Shown here: positions 40,408 through 54,004 of the stretch, in pieces
How positions within the stretch are numbered: the stretch's first letter is position 1
How the letters are laid out: each line of letters begins with the position of its first letter
From: Trematomus loennbergii
Lineage: Eukaryota; Chordata; Actinopteri; Perciformes; Nototheniidae
NCBI GenBank assembly: GCA_012861695.1
Contig: JAAOOA010000006.1
Location: 13,421,879-13,485,878 of the forward strand
Direction of reading: 5' to 3'
Length of the DNA stretch: 64,000 bases
Program-made: the position numbers and the translations under genes
The notes under the pieces: model-generated
Databases searched by the model: none
Told to the model about the DNA's origin: nothing
The model's input: the letters and a program-made list of their open reading frames with translations, nothing else

Positions 40408-43400
40408 GTAAGGCCAATATTTACACCACACTCATTTAGGGAACACTGTTCACGGGAAACATGTGGCGCTGCACCTGAATGGCGCTGAACAACAGGCCTT
40501 TTGTCTAATTAAAACAAACCTATTTTAACAAAACATATTCAAAGTCTTTTTAAGACATTACACACTCTCTCTAAAAAAGACCTCCCTAAATTCAATTCTA
40601 GCTTTCAAAGGTTGCACTTTTTGCAAGCAATAAATCCCATCAGGAACAGTTAGGATAAAATATCAAATTAGATAACATGTTCAGGTGACATGTGACCAGT
40701 GTTTTGTCTTTGTTCAATAGGTGATGAGAAGAGATGGGCCTGTATGTGTAATTCCAGCTGGGCCCATGTCCAGTGTGTACACACATGTGATAGCAACACG
40801 CACACAGGGAGACAAACAACACTAACCTGTGTTATTAGATCAGGATGGTTTTATCTTTGGGCTTTTATATTGACAGGTGTAGGTGGTCAGCCCTAAGCAG
40901 GGGGTTGGGCTTAGGGTGAGGGGTGGAGCTTAAGGCCTAAACTATATCTAGCCAACGGTAAAGGTCTTATTTTAGAAGTATTCATAACAACTTTCCAGTT
41001 TGAATGGATCAGCATGCATGGATTTTTTCTTCTCTGTTTGTCAGGATAACTTTGGCAAAAAAAAGGTTTTCACTTTGTAATGTTTGAGTTTTGGTATTAT
41101 TGGGGTCTCGAAGGCCCTACATACATTCCATATACAGTGTATGTGTAACACTGCATCTTATTATATTGAAAGCAGTTGAGAACCTATTATATTAAAGTTA
41201 CATTCTTCTTTTTAAAACAGAATTCACTTTATACGCCTTTGTTAGAAAAACAATGTTTGTAGTTAAGACATCTCTTTTTCAATAGAAGAGATTTTGATAA
41301 TGATGACACTGAACAGTAACAGGCATGGATTGATGCTTCTCACTTGTCTAACTTCTTGTGTTACTCCAGGATGTTTTTGATTTACACTAGTCAGGTTAAG
41401 AGCTGGAAAACAATTCGGACCTTTTGCATACCTAAGTTTTTTATAAAGTGTAGGAAAAAAACTTCATCACAGTGTTTGAAGCCCAGCCTTTGTAAAATGT
41501 CTTTGATATTCGAACTTCTATTTTAAATGAGGCTGAGTTGTTTGTGCTCTTTGAAAGGGCGACACTCTTCTTTGATGGAAGAAATAATGATATGCATGCC
41601 TGACTGAATATGGTTAAAAGTATGTTTTAGCACATCAAAATAAAGCACTTTAAAAAGCATTAAAATGAGCTGGCCGATTAATAATTCACTCATACCTGTG
41701 GTGCACAGGAAGACGACTCCTCGCATTAGGATCCCTCCTTTTTGAAAGGCATGCAATTTGATACAAGCATATTCAGTTCCTTTCCTCCCCTCTGTCAGTC
41801 GCTAATCACCAAATAAGTGTGTTTCTGTGTTTTCACAAAGGAAAGATATGCTTGCATATGAAAAATGTACAGCTTCCCAGCAGCTTATTAGAAATGCTTA
41901 GTCAAAAATAGAATGTGCATTAGGGAACCAGGTCTGAGGTTCTGTTTGATGTCAGTGAAAAGTAGGGTGGGTATGTTGGGGTGGTGGGTTCAAGGCAGTG
42001 TTGTCAGCGAAAGGTAGACAGCTGTAGTTTAATGGAAGGGTCCCTTTTGTACTTCAAACTTTTTGTGATTGATGAATACAATGCCCATTCAAAGCAAGCG
42101 CAGAAAACCATCTTGTAACGAAAAAAGCCAGGGAGACCTCACAATGCATTCGGTAAACAGAGGAGCGCTTGTTTGGGCTAGTGATTGTCTGAAGATGTTT
42201 CTACAGCAGGCACACAAAAAAGTGTGCATGTTAAAAAATGGTGTCTGAGCGTCTCGGCCAACCTGTTATTTATCTGAAAGGTGTTCGGTCTCCCACTGTC
42301 TGAGGCTGAGCTGTTTCTAAGGTCCATCATTAGAACTATTGAAGTATTTCTTCTCATCGTTGTCATGTAGCTGTTGGAACAGAGCACAACATTGTTCCTT
42401 ACAAATGACAGTCACTGTCAGACAGACAGCATTAGCGAACACAGAAAAAAGGCTTCCTCCTTTTTAAAGCCACTGTCAATCTTATTTTCTCTTTCTTGTT
42501 CCACAGCTCCTCAGTATTCATTAAAATCATTTAGAAGTACATCAGAAGCCTTTGTTAAATGCATATGTATTCAGCTTGTCATCTTTTGAAAGATGCCTTC
42601 ATTATTTTCCTGTTTTTTATTTATCTCAATATGATACATACAGTATATACATGTACAGGCATTCAGACATATGTAAATGTCATATGCTCCCCGCACCGCA
42701 GCTAAAATGTGGAGCAACGTTTTGTGATTATACAGTACATTATCATAAGTATATATTATGAGAGAAGAACATACAAAATAACAGTAAAAGTAATTATAAG
42801 TCAAATACAAAAATCTTAATGGAAGACACTCAGGTTGGCCATAGCTGCAATTTAATCATCCTGCATGATTAGTAATTCAAAGGATCATTTGTATTGCTTC
42901 GTATGAAATATGTATAAATGGATAGCCATGAGGATATCTCTCTTGTTCTCTCCTCACTCCTTCTACACCTAGCTGAGACAGCACTGACAAAAGGAGAGAG
43001 CTTCTGCATAGGAATGGGTTCCTTCCCTTCATTAAAGCAGGTGCTGTGTTTTTGCAGCAGCTGAATGTATGGGGATGCAGCACGGAGCAAGGCAGGAGGG
43101 TGAGTGCTAGGAAGATGGAAAGGTTAAGAGAGCAGAAAGAGGAGGAAGGAGGGGAATTGTTAATACTCCTGCAGACTTGGAAACAATATTATTCGACATA
43201 CTTAACATAAATGTATGGAAAAGGTTTTATTGAAGGTTGCAAGGGGGGTACGGCGTTGATAAGGAGACATTAGAAAGGGTTTCGTAAGAAAAATAATCCT
43301 GAAATTGATCTGGTTTTCCACAATAGAAGTAGGAAAGTCCAGCATATTTTGTTAACAAGCATTGTATGAATCTGTGTCTTTTTGGTTGCATTTGTTTGTC

Positions 43401-44689
43401 CAAAACAAAGCAAGATATTTGAATTTAGTCAGTAAAACAGTACATAAAACGAGTGCTTGAGGGACAAAATAATTTGAGCAAAAAGCTCAATTATCTTGCC
43501 ACAACTACTGTAAATGTTGGTAAATTGGGAATAATTGTACTTTAAATTATATTGCAAGTTATTTCGTTTTTTTACAAACACGAAAATATTAAAGGCAGAC
43601 AGCACATGTTTGTATGCAGTGAATCCCTTTTTACCATCACTTGCCATGCTGGAATGTGTCTGTGTTAGCTTGGGCCTGTTACTGTAAAAGTGTGTAGGAG
43701 TATTTTGACATAGTTTTGAGGAGCACCAATTAAATACGACATGCAGCACTGATTATCTGCTGCACACTGTTTTCACACTTCTTGTATACAAATGGTGCAT
43801 TTTATGTTGTTTTCCTACTTCATTTTGCCCGAAAACATTGCTTTTACCTTTTATGTGATGAGCTTGATAAAACAAAATTAAAAAAGTGAAATCTATATAT
43901 ACATAATCAACCTTAATGCATTCCAGACTGAACGCCAGACTGCACAGATGTTTTGTTTTGATTGTCATGCTGAGGTTTTAGGCATGTGCAGTAGACTTTT
44001 GAGGGATAGTCAAATACAATTATAGAGATAGTGTGTTGACACTTATGTTTCATATTATGAAAAAAAATACGGTATGTTAAAACTATACATATTCTGACAG
44101 ATGGGTTAAAATAAACATTTTCTTTTTATCTTAAATTATTTCTACAGGATTGTAGACTCCTGTGCTGTGTTTTACAGCAGGTTTTCACACAAACCAGATA
44201 CAAAATTGCATATGTGTATTAAGTTAAATGTTTACAGTATACCTTTGAAACTGTTTAAATGAAGACTGGGCCTCTGGGTGTGCTTATACAACTGTGTGTT
44301 TTTGGCTCCATGTCCACAAAAATGTGCTTTTGCATGCACATGTGCACATCCAGGTGTGAGTGTAAGTGAAACAGATGTTGTCTTGTGTGCTGCAGATGCT
44401 GCCTTTATTCTGGATAATAAACATGCCGATTAGCATCCCCTAGACCAGCACCTTGGCATTGCAGTCTTTTAATTTTGTACTGTTACCAGATATGTGGATT
44501 TAATATTTAATATGTGGTTTATGCTTATGGTTAGATACAATCAAATGATTTAAGATTGTTTTATTCTTGCTCTGAACTGGGAGACATGCAGTGCAATGGG
44601 GATTTTTTTAGTAGTACTCTGTCTGCTTGATCAGGAAGCCGAACAGTGACAATGTTTACATATTCATATCACGTCCTTTGAGTGCTTGT

Positions 44690-45060
44690 CATCTCTCAAA
44701 TTTGTAATTCCTTTTGTCTTTGAAGATAATAGGCCATAAATTGTCCTTGTTTGTGAGCCAACTCCCTGAAAGCTCAGTGTTTATGAGTTTTAACACGGGT
44801 TGTCTAATGGGCCAGCACCAGTGCTGTCTCTCAAAGCGTCCTGTAAAGGTGAACGTCGTGTCACCCTGTTGTTCAGTGGCTTGAAGATTAATAACGCTTC
44901 TGCTAATTAATATCTCCTCTCAATTTCTTTATCTCCCAGTGGCTTTTCTTGCACTCATGTTGTTTAGCTGCATAAAAGTCATACAGCACAGTGAAGTGTT
45001 TTTTATCTTGGACTTCATAAATAATAGGAAATGATTTCATATGTAGCTTCAATATTGCCT
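44690..45060. promoter_or_regulatory. candidate cis-regulatory element (unverified)
   Basis: Repeat-free block with GAAGATTAATAACGC and TGCTAATTAATATC close together, in otherwise balanced-composition sequence. Inference only. Confidence 0.25.
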
Positions 45061-45839
45061 TTTAAATCAATGTCATTTTCTTGTGTTTCGAATGCAGCAT
45101 AATCACCTGAGAAATATAATATGAAATGCAACACTGCCCTTTATTGCTCTGGGCGATGACACAAGCTATAGATTGAAAACCTTGATGGAAATAGGGACAG
45201 GGAACAGACAATATTTGGGTATTGTTAGCATAGCATTAACAGACAATGACTTGTAGCACTGGGGGAGTTGAGTCATCTCCATATTAATAGTCAACTTGCA
45301 CAGGGAATACAGATAAGATTTTTTTCTACATTGCAGGGAGACCCGTCAGAAGCCCTCTACAGTGTGAAGGTGAAAGGTTTTAGGGAGTTTTGGACCAGAG
45401 GACATCTTCAGAAAGTGTAACACTAGGGAGGTTCATAATGTAGAGGAATTGTGGGCTGAGCTTCAGTTTAAGTGATTGGCAGACTGTGGCTGTTCTGGGC
45501 AAAGCGACAGTAAAGTTATGCAGCCTCGCTGGCTTGCACGGACTGGATGATAGGTTATGTCTTTTACAACCGGAGGCCTGAAGCTGCCGCGGCGAGACAG
45601 GAACTGTGGTAATAAGGGGGCAGAGGCTCCAGAGATGATGAGGACCCCATGTCAGCCGAATGAGGGGAATTCCAAAACACCACTAATCTTTTTCCCATCT
45701 TTCAGTGCTTGGCTGTTTACTGTAAGTCGCTCGTTTTAGAATATGGATAACCTCTCCCAAGGACACAGCGTATTAATGGCAGCTGTGATTGCACTCCTGG
45801 AAGATTTCAATGTCAGATGACCTGTTGTAGTTAATTCAG

Positions 45840-45861
45840 GCTGTGCTGTGCTGTGCTGTGC
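45840..45861. repeat. short (GCTGT)n repeat
   Basis: Four to five tandem pentamers. Confidence 0.75.
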
Positions 45862-47579
45862 CAGTCACTCTGTCCAGCAGGCATCTTTTTTCCCTTAAAA
45901 GCACAACACTGTTGTGATTGCTCCAGAGACTGGTGCAGTGTGCTGACAGCCCCTTTGCTGCTTGAATAATACAGTCCAGTTATGAGAGGTGAGACGAGGT
46001 GCCAAAGTCCAATTCACTTACGGGACTCGACAGCGCAAAAGCTTCTGGTTTACGGAAAAGGGGCATGAATTAATAATCACCTAATTGACTCTTAGGTTTC
46101 TCCACTCCTGCCTTGCCTTTTGTGCTTTCAAACAAAAACCCACCCTGTGTATCTGTCAGAAGAGGTTTGGTGTGGATGGGGGATTTGTGTCTAATGACCA
46201 GGCAGAAGAGGTCAGCGTAGCAGACAGACTCCTGACAGACATTAAGGTCACCATCGGCGGGGGAGCCGATAGTGGTCTCTGTAGAGGACTATTTGTGAAT
46301 GGGAGAAGCATTAATCTAACCATCCACCAAGGTCAAATACAGATATACACATGTACTGTTGTTCTAGGTCTTTCTAAAGCAGTGTCATAGCAAATTTAAC
46401 CAGAGTCCTTTTGTTTTTCTCTATTGACATCATTTTTGTCCTCTAAAAGTCCTATACTTGCTCAATCAGGACCCAATGTTATGGGTTCAGATTGTAGATC
46501 CTAATGTCTGAACGCAGCAATGCTCGGACACTAGTTTCCAATCTGCCGTGTAAGACGGTGTAGGGAGAAAAAAACAATATTTCATTTCCCAACTTGGCAA
46601 TGTTTTGGTCATTTCTTTCATCACCCTTGACACGGAAAAACAGGATACAGTAGTTGGATGTTAGTCATGGTGCTGGTGATGGTGTAGTGTTCTTAAGAGA
46701 AGCAATTGATCAGATTTATGGAGTCCTAATTGGCCATGACGAGAAAGACTGTGTCTGAGTAAGCCTCCCAGCCTTCCATCTGTCCCTCTCTCTCTGTGTT
46801 TCTCTCACACACACGCACACATGAAACACTGTGAGCTAGAGAGCCAGTATGGGCCCCTTTCAGATTCAAACAGCCACTTGTTTCACCTCTCTGGTGCTTT
46901 TGGAGCAATTGTAGAAATGGAATATACTTTATAATCAATTATATGTATCCTCTTTATCATGAGGTTTAGAGGATACTTGTTTGTAATCCATGTTTGCTTC
47001 CTGTATTGTATGTACTTTATATCAGCGGTATAAACCCTATTGTTACCTGCTCTAGAATTCATTTCTTTACTTGTCTTTCTGTTACGAAACTTAAGTAATT
47101 CACAGTGAATGGCAATTATACATATTTAAGCTGTAGCAGCTGCTCTGCTTGTTTCTTTCCGTCTGTGTGGAATTTACACTAAAAGGCAGGTGCTTAAAAG
47201 TGTTGCAATCTGATATTAATAGTTTTAACAGATGTCGTTTGGTTGAGGCTACTGTTTGGGTCCTTTGTCTTGAAGAACATCATTTCCTTCACTGCCTTGA
47301 AAAGTAAAGATGCAGAGGTCATTATTTTCTAACTAACTCAATAGGCTAGAAAAAGAGAGCATTTATTTTGTTCTCGTTATTAAATGTTATTATGATCCCC
47401 AAACTTGAGTAGTCCAAAGATCAACCAGATAGTTGAGATGTGAAAGTGACCACAGATGTCCCTTGTTGTTTTCCTCGGGAGATGAGTTCAGTTGCAGTAG
47501 GAGTGAACTGAAGTGGAGTTGGTGAGGACATCGCCATGACTGAGAGGTTAATGTCAGGGAATGGGAGGTTCCTTTTGTT

Positions 47580-47930
47580 TAACTTTCCCTTTGTTTATTG
47601 GCGGATGTGTTTAATAGGATTGCCTGTGACTGGACCCTAATAGGGCCTCCTCGGCTGATCCCAGTGTCTCTGGGAGATCTTGCAGGCTGCTCTGTCCAAA
47701 GCTAGGTCCCCCACTGGGTAATCAGCTCAACTGCCCTCGTCCTGATTGGAGCTGACATTTTAATGTCTTGAGCAGGAGCGTGGTCAGCCCTGCTTAACCT
47801 GACCCCCCGCCAAATCACCCTCCCCTTCCAATGCCCTCTGTTCCCAATTTGCCCTCCTAGGACTGTACAAATCAGGCCACATTTAACTCTTTATGGGCTT
47901 GTTAGGGTTTGGTAAGACATGTCCTTAAGT
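47580..47930. promoter_or_regulatory. candidate cis-regulatory element (unverified)
   Basis: A GC-richer unique block inside an AT-rich intron, with CTAATAGGGCC, GGGTAATCAGC and CATTTTAATGTC. No repeat and no splice-flanked open frame. Inference only. Confidence 0.2.
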
Positions 47931-49400
47931 TTCACAGTGAATTCTTCCCTCTAGTGACAAAGCTTGATGATACTACAGCCCCCCCCCATGCTGGCTCCAT
48001 GTGAATGTAGCTCTTCTGTGAGCCCTTAATGCTTAGCAGAGTGCTCAACTCTGATGAATTTCTGTTTTTATAAAGTAGAGTCATTTTAAAGTGGTTTGCA
48101 GGGGCTCTTGAGTGATGCATTGCTCTTCAGACATGCTTCTTTGTTAATATTGGTGTTGTTTTCATTAAAAGGATTAGCTGTGTGATTCAGTTTTTGAGCT
48201 AGTGAAACACTTGAGGTAGCTGTATAGGTGACGATAATAGATATATTTTCAAAGATTGGCAGGAAACCGCCCTTTTTTATATTTCCACAGACTGGGCACC
48301 GAAGCATGGCTGTATCCTGTGAATATGCTTGTGTATGACTAATCATCCGACTGATGCTTCCTTTGAGCCCAATGGCATGTTTTTTTCTTGAAATATTTGA
48401 CTTAAATGAGAGCTTGTTGTCATATGTGACCATGTGACCTAGCTTTGAGGAAACATTAAAAAAAATTCAGGGGGAAAGAGGTTTTCTAATCTTGCTGTGC
48501 TCTTTTTGTCTTTGTCACAGTCCATTCCCATAGAAACTACAAAACAATAGATAAGGCTTACCTTTTACAGAAATGCCATTGAAACTGAGAATTTTGCTGG
48601 CATTTCCCTGCTTTTGGAAACATAGAGCTGAGGAATTGTCAAAGCTGAGACCAACTGTATATAAATAAAAACATGTATTTCTTGATTCTTAAAAAAATGC
48701 CTCAGTACTCTTTTAAAATTAACCAACATTTAGGATTGGTAGAACTGTCCCTCAAAAATTCAAATTCTCCCATCTGCTTGACCTCTGCTTTTTGCCTTTA
48801 AGGTGGTTGAAGATATTTGTATAGAAGTCTTCTTACGTGCAGTATGCTCCTATTACAATATGAGGATCACTTAATGGGTAAAGTAAATCTATAGCTTAGG
48901 AAAACTCTACATCAGCGGACATTTGAGCATCAGATGTATTTGAAACAAGAATAAATATAAACAGTTTAACAGTTGTATGATGAGGTTTCAAGTGTGTGAA
49001 CCTCCTCTCATGTTTATAAACTCACATAGACTAAAGATATGGAATGAAATCCAAAAATTGCACACTTGCAAATTTATATTTTTCATTCGCACTTGAAAAC
49101 AGTGTTGTACGATATCCTAAGAACCAACAATGAAATAGACAGCTCACCTGCAACAGCATGGAAAGACAAGTAACAAATGTGTGGTCTTTTTTATAGGGAG
49201 ACATGAGTTTGATAACAACACATTCTCTGCCCAATTCCCATTAAATGCAGTTTTATCACATTTAAGAAAGACATTCCAAAGCCCTTTATCCACAGTGTTA
49301 TTGATTGACGTGCTCCCAGGCTGCCAAGTCCTCACCTTGTCTTGACATGTTGCTCTCTTCTCTTTATCCCCTGTTTGTGTGCGTCTGTTTGAATGTGCAG

Positions 49401-49537
49401 CAGTGTCTGGCCACTCGGAACGGCACCAGTCAGATTCCCCGATCCCCTCCAAAAGGCCCTCTTCTCGGTCGGAGACCTCGGAGAGCCCTCTCTCCTCAAA
49501 GCGTCCCAGGACAGCTGAGAAGAGCGCTGCGGAGCAG
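49401..49537 (+). CDS. zfhx3: zfhx3 coding exon, Ser/Pro-rich linker with basic motif
   Basis: Two bases complete the Ala codon (phase 1 in) and the exon ends on CAG (phase 0) before GTGAGA. It reads SGHSERHQSDSPIPSKRPSS, then a SETSESPLSSKRPRTAEK core ending AAEQ. Human ZFHX3 has the near-identical core SSESPLSSKRPKTAEE just before the next finger pair. SKRPRTAEK could serve as a nuclear localisation signal. The acceptor is a tandem CAGCAG, so use of the second AG at 49403 would remove three bases, replacing Ala by no residue plus Val (see finding). Confidence 0.92.
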
Positions 49538-50087
49538 GTGAGAGTTACAAACCACACCATTTTTTTAAAACATTGATGTCTTGGCTGCATAAAACCCTCT
49601 GTTTTTAAAAGTCTTTGAATTAGGGGACTCTTGCTAAAGGTTATTCCATCCTCAAATACCAATGCCTCATTATAAGCTTGAAAACTCCACATCAATTAAA
49701 AGAAGTAATGTAAAAATATACTTCTAATAATTTTTAGTTAGTTATCTCACTGACCCTTTTTATATTAGGCAGGATTTTCCCCAGATCTACTAAAAATTAT
49801 TTTAGCCTTTCTGCTGCAGTTGCACTGCTAATTGTGTATAAGGTGGAAAATCAATATAGTATTTGACAGATGGGAGCACTTTGAAGTAGGTGCCAAGACT
49901 CAGTGGTGCTCAGTATTACACGGTTGTTGTGATCAGAGGGATCTGCCTGCTTGAGGGAAGGGGCCCCAGTCTCCCGCCTGATCTACAGCTCCTCTTCAAG
50001 CAGGCCCACTGTGATCACTGCACCTATTTCACCCCATTAACCCTTTGTGGATCTGTTTCCCCTCCCCCCTCTCTCTCTGCCACCCAG
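49538..50087 (+). other. zfhx3: 550-bp intron
   Basis: GTGAGA to GCCACCCAG, with a C/T tract before the acceptor. Nothing else is seen. Confidence 0.88.
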
Positions 50088-50288
50088 ATGTACCAGTGCC
50101 CCTACTGCAAGTTCACCAACACGGACTTGAATCGTCTCAGAATGCACGTGATGACGCAGCACTCTGTCCAGCCAATGTTACGTTGCCCACTATGCCAGGA
50201 CATGCTCAACAACAAGGTCCACCTGCAGTTCCACCTGACACACCTCCACAGTGTGGCCCCTGACTGTGTGGAGAAGCTTGTTGCCTCA
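50088..50288 (+). CDS. zfhx3: zfhx3 coding exon, two C2H2 fingers
   Basis: A phase 0-0 exon of 67 codons between CCACCCAG and GTAAGT. Finger 1 (50097-50162) is CPYC with HVMTQH. Finger 2 (50184-50249) is CPLC with HLTHLH. The connector [17 protein letters not shown] is essentially identical to human ZFHX3, as is [11 protein letters not shown] after the fingers. The exon begins with ATG (MYQC), but homology shows it is internal and not a start. Its length is a multiple of three, so it could be skipped in frame. Confidence 0.95.
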
Positions 50289-53200
50289 GTAAGTCCCTAA
50301 TGTTTTTTTGCCTGTGATTGGATACTGTGTGGTTGGAAAGGTTTAAGTTTTAACTTCATTGTTATGGTTCTTCATTCATTTATTAGAATGATTTGCTTTA
50401 CCAATTCAAGGTTACCTGAAGTGTTGGTAATTGGTATGAATGAAATTGTCATGGCAAGTGTGGTCATCCAGCACCATAGCAAAGAGATTGCATATTATGA
50501 AATGAGTATTTTGTATAAGTCAAGGACAAAAGGAGAAAAGCAAAACATAGATAAACAAATATATGGCCTTGCTGTATTGTGCATAGCACAAATCAACATT
50601 TTGAATTCCATTTCTGTATTCAATCTGTCCCATAGTGTTTCTTTAATTATCTACATAGCCGTTTATAGAAAACAACTGCCGGTCAAAGCCATGTTGTATA
50701 GGCCCAACATGCTGCTACTTAAACACAATATGGCCCATCACATTGCAGACAATGGGTCAGGTCAAGGACCAGCGTAAGGCTTCAACAATACCAAGAAGAT
50801 GAGTCACTAGCTCTTAATCAATCCCTCAGCCTGGAGTGGCTGCCTAGTTCTGAGAACAATTGTCATTCCTTTCCCCCCTCTAAATTGCCAACATTCAGTC
50901 TTTTATCAAACACAAAGAATGCTAGTAATTGTGAAATGGCTACAGGCAATCCCATTGGCTCATTGGAAATGATTGGGCTTTTTTGGGATGCATATTTTTT
51001 CTTTTCTTTTTCATTGTCTTAATGTGCCCATCATCATTTGCCAGCTCTTTTGTAATCACAGTCATTTGTGAAGAGGAATTCTTAATCGTTTTTTGTATTT
51101 TTTTATAATTTCAAGATGAGCAGGTTTCTTCGCTCCCAGTTCATTTATACTAAACTGACACTCTTGCCATGTCTTTGATCACTGTGTGCAAGTCAAAACA
51201 AGGCTTTTCATGATGAATATGTTAAAATAATTGTGGCAAGGATTAATCAAAATGTAATGAACAGTCTCCCCACTATATGCAACTTGAGTACAAGCATTGG
51301 AAATATTATTATTCACGAAGAATCAAGCCAAAATCAAGTCTCATATCAAAATGTGTGTATTTCAGGTCCATTCCTTAGGTTGGAAATTGGTAGTTAAAAT
51401 TAAACCTCAAAATTGGTAGTGTCTGTATCTTGATTAATGTGGTCTTGGGCTTTTAAGTCCTGAAATTAGATATATATTATCTACAATGCACTGGGAACAG
51501 TGTGTCTACTTTCTTTGCATCCTTTAATCATAATCAAGGGAAAATAAAATGTGTAATATCAATACAAAGAAAATCCTTTTTATTTCCTATTTTCTTGTAA
51601 ATCACTTAGCAAATATTGACTCTGTTCTGTCCTGTTAAGCTAAATAGCAATGCAGGACAATCACTGAGTGAAACATTACTGTCTGCTGCCTTCACCCCCC
51701 ATATAGAAAGTAAATGGCAAGCACATTAGTATGGTAGATGGGAATATTTATTTATTTTATAGTGGTAGTAATGTACTGAGCCACTACAAGAGGACAATGA
51801 TAGAACAGAGGTAATATAACACACATTAAAGCTAGCACCCTTGTATAACTGGTGAATGCAGATGTTAAGGTGCTTTATCCTATTCACATGTCTAAGGAGA
51901 GGAGTCAATTAATTCTGAAATAGGTGACTTTTATTTCTTGCCAAGCATGCATAATGATGCGTTCATTCTCCAACCCTTCAGCCACCTATCGTCTTTGCAC
52001 TCCCTCCTTTCCTTTCCACCCCATGTGTCTCATGCTCTGTCTCAGATACAGTAACAGTGTATATAATATAATATATACACACTCCCCCAGTCCTCCCTCT
52101 CTCACTCTATGTCTCATTTTCTGTCTGTGCAAGATAGGGGTAATGAAAATAATTGTGCTTCATTAATTCTGGCTGGATGATGGCCATTTTGAACTATGTT
52201 TGCCAATTAGGCGGTCCAAATTAAAATTGACCTTGGGATACTCTACTTCTTCCACTAATCGCCTAATGAAGCAGTTGTCTAGAAACAGTCCACTTTGTAA
52301 TGTAAATCATTGCTTTTTTGTTTTGTGACTTTCAATGCTGGTTGCTTTAATTTTCCACTTTTCATTTTGAAGAGATAGAAAGGTATCAAAAACAAAGAGG
52401 GAAATGGCTGGATGTTTTCTGGTACATTTGTGACCTCAGTAACAAAATATAGTGGGCACTTTGGGATGGAAACTGTTTTACTTAACCATAGAAATCCTGT
52501 TGTTTGCGGATGAATCTGCTTCATTTGGATTTTGCCTGTGGCTATATGACATGCTAGAGTACATTCAGCTGTGTGTTCACTGTGCTATTAGAGGAGTAAT
52601 TAGAAAGCATATGGCAAATTAACAAAAATCAACTATACCAATCTAAAAACTGAACTCTTTAACATTTAAATACTTGTTTCACCAGTATGCGTTCTTTCAT
52701 TTGTTACTCCTTTGTCTCAGCAATTTGATGGAGGTGGAAAAAGACAGTCCTCATATTCTGACCTCATCCACTTTCAGCAGATTATTATTGTTGCATAGGG
52801 TACTGTCAATTATTGACTTTGATGAATTCTCAAGTTTTGGGGATGAAAAAAGGTTATCAGAGGGAGAAATAGGTAGACATTTGGAGGAGAGCAGCAGAAA
52901 TAAACAGAGGTTGCTGTCGTTCACACATGATTGACTCCAACCTTTTGAGAGCGGAGAGAACCAGACTTCCTCTCTGTACTTTTTTAATCAATACCTATTC
53001 GTCCTTGAAATATTTGATTTAGAAAAGTAAAGAGAAAAAAACTTTTTCCAAGTACATGTGTACCTTGTTATCAGCAATGACATTGTTTTCCTTTGATTTA
53101 ACCAATTTGTTAAGAAGCACAGTGTCTAATTTAGCAATTATTTTTATAATATTTGTTTTATTATATTTTTTGGCACTTACAGCTGCACTTCTTAAGTAGA

Positions 53201-53700
53201 AGCTTCAGCTAAAGTGTTTAGGGGATAGATGCAGTTAGTGCATTGGTGTGAGCTTTAAGCTGGCTGACACTGTATGACATGAGGTCCATTATCCTAATTG
53301 GCAGCAGCAGAATTTAAGTAGTCGAATGCCAAGCCACAGCCAACTTTACAATATGTAAAAGAATATAGCATTTTTCTAAATATTATGTTGTTTTTAATGT
53401 GTGTATGCATCAGTACATGTCTGCTCTACAGTATGAGTGATTCATTGGTAAATAAGATACACATGAGCAAGGATATCAGCTTCATATCTTGATTTTATAT
53501 TGAATGTCAATGATCCTCAGTGCAATGTAAAATATTACTATATACACTTTTATTCCATCTAACCCGGCTTTTTAAACTGCTTTGTGTTTCCTCTTGTGTG
53601 TTTGTTGATTTCCTTTAGTCATTTAAACTTACATATTAAATCATATCATCACCCCGCAAGAACTTTCACATTATAATTCCTTTCTGTTTTGTTTTTCCAG
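50289..53700 (+). other. zfhx3: 3.4-kb intron
   Basis: Perfect donor GTAAGT; acceptor GTTTTTCCAG. No gene, tRNA or clear transposon is seen. There is an AT-rich microsatellite-like patch (about 52060-52082), and the rest is AT-rich unique sequence. Confidence 0.88.
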
Positions 53701-53824
53701 GTATCAGCATCTGAAGTACTGCCAGCCAGCATGTTCATACCGGTACCGAGTCCAGACAGAGAGTCCCAAAGCACCCCTCATGCCACAGCCAACTCTAACT
53801 CTGAAGATATAAAGAAGCCTGCTG
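53701..53824 (+). CDS. zfhx3: zfhx3 coding exon, linker
   Basis: Acceptor TTTTTCCAG, donor GTTAGT. Phase 0 in, 41 codons plus G (phase 1 out). It reads VSASEVLPASMFIPVPSPDR, then a Ser/Thr/Asn-rich tail ending EDIKKPA. It corresponds to the human linker [20 protein letters not shown]. No domain is visible. The linker joins the preceding finger pair to the next three fingers. Confidence 0.9.
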
Positions 53825-54004
53825 GTTAGTATCTGACTCTGTTAGAAATGTGCAGGTTACTGCTACATTTATGTGGGATTTATGTTTTTTCAAAAAATAC
53901 TAATACTAATAATTCAGGTTTTTTAGTGTAATTTGGTGATATTTACTTTGCAATTGCAGTCGTCTAACGGAAAGCTCTCTTTTTTATTATTTATTTATTC
54001 ACAG
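53825..54004 (+). other. zfhx3: 180-bp intron
   Basis: GTTAGT to TTATTCACAG. It is short and AT-rich. Confidence 0.88.

Larger units (their letters stand above)
40408..49400 (+). other. zfhx3: 9.0-kb intron
   Basis: Bounded by GTAAGG and TGTGCAG. No gene is supported. A 101-codon open frame at 46085-46390 has no recognised domain or splice partner. The intron holds a short GCTGT repeat (45840-45861) and two repeat-free blocks that look like candidate enhancers (44690-45060 and 47580-47930). The rest is AT-rich unique DNA. Confidence 0.85.

Noticed and set aside
46085..46390. 101-codon open frame in the 9-kb intron, considered as an extra exon
   Set aside because: No counterpart in known ZFHX3, and no convincing acceptor/donor pair in phase with its neighbours.
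49144..49695. 183-codon antisense open frame overlapping an exon
   Set aside because: Shadow of the coding exon and flanking intron; no independent evidence.
50088..50090. ATG at the exon start as a translation start
   Set aside because: Homology continues upstream through the preceding exon in phase; it is an internal Met.
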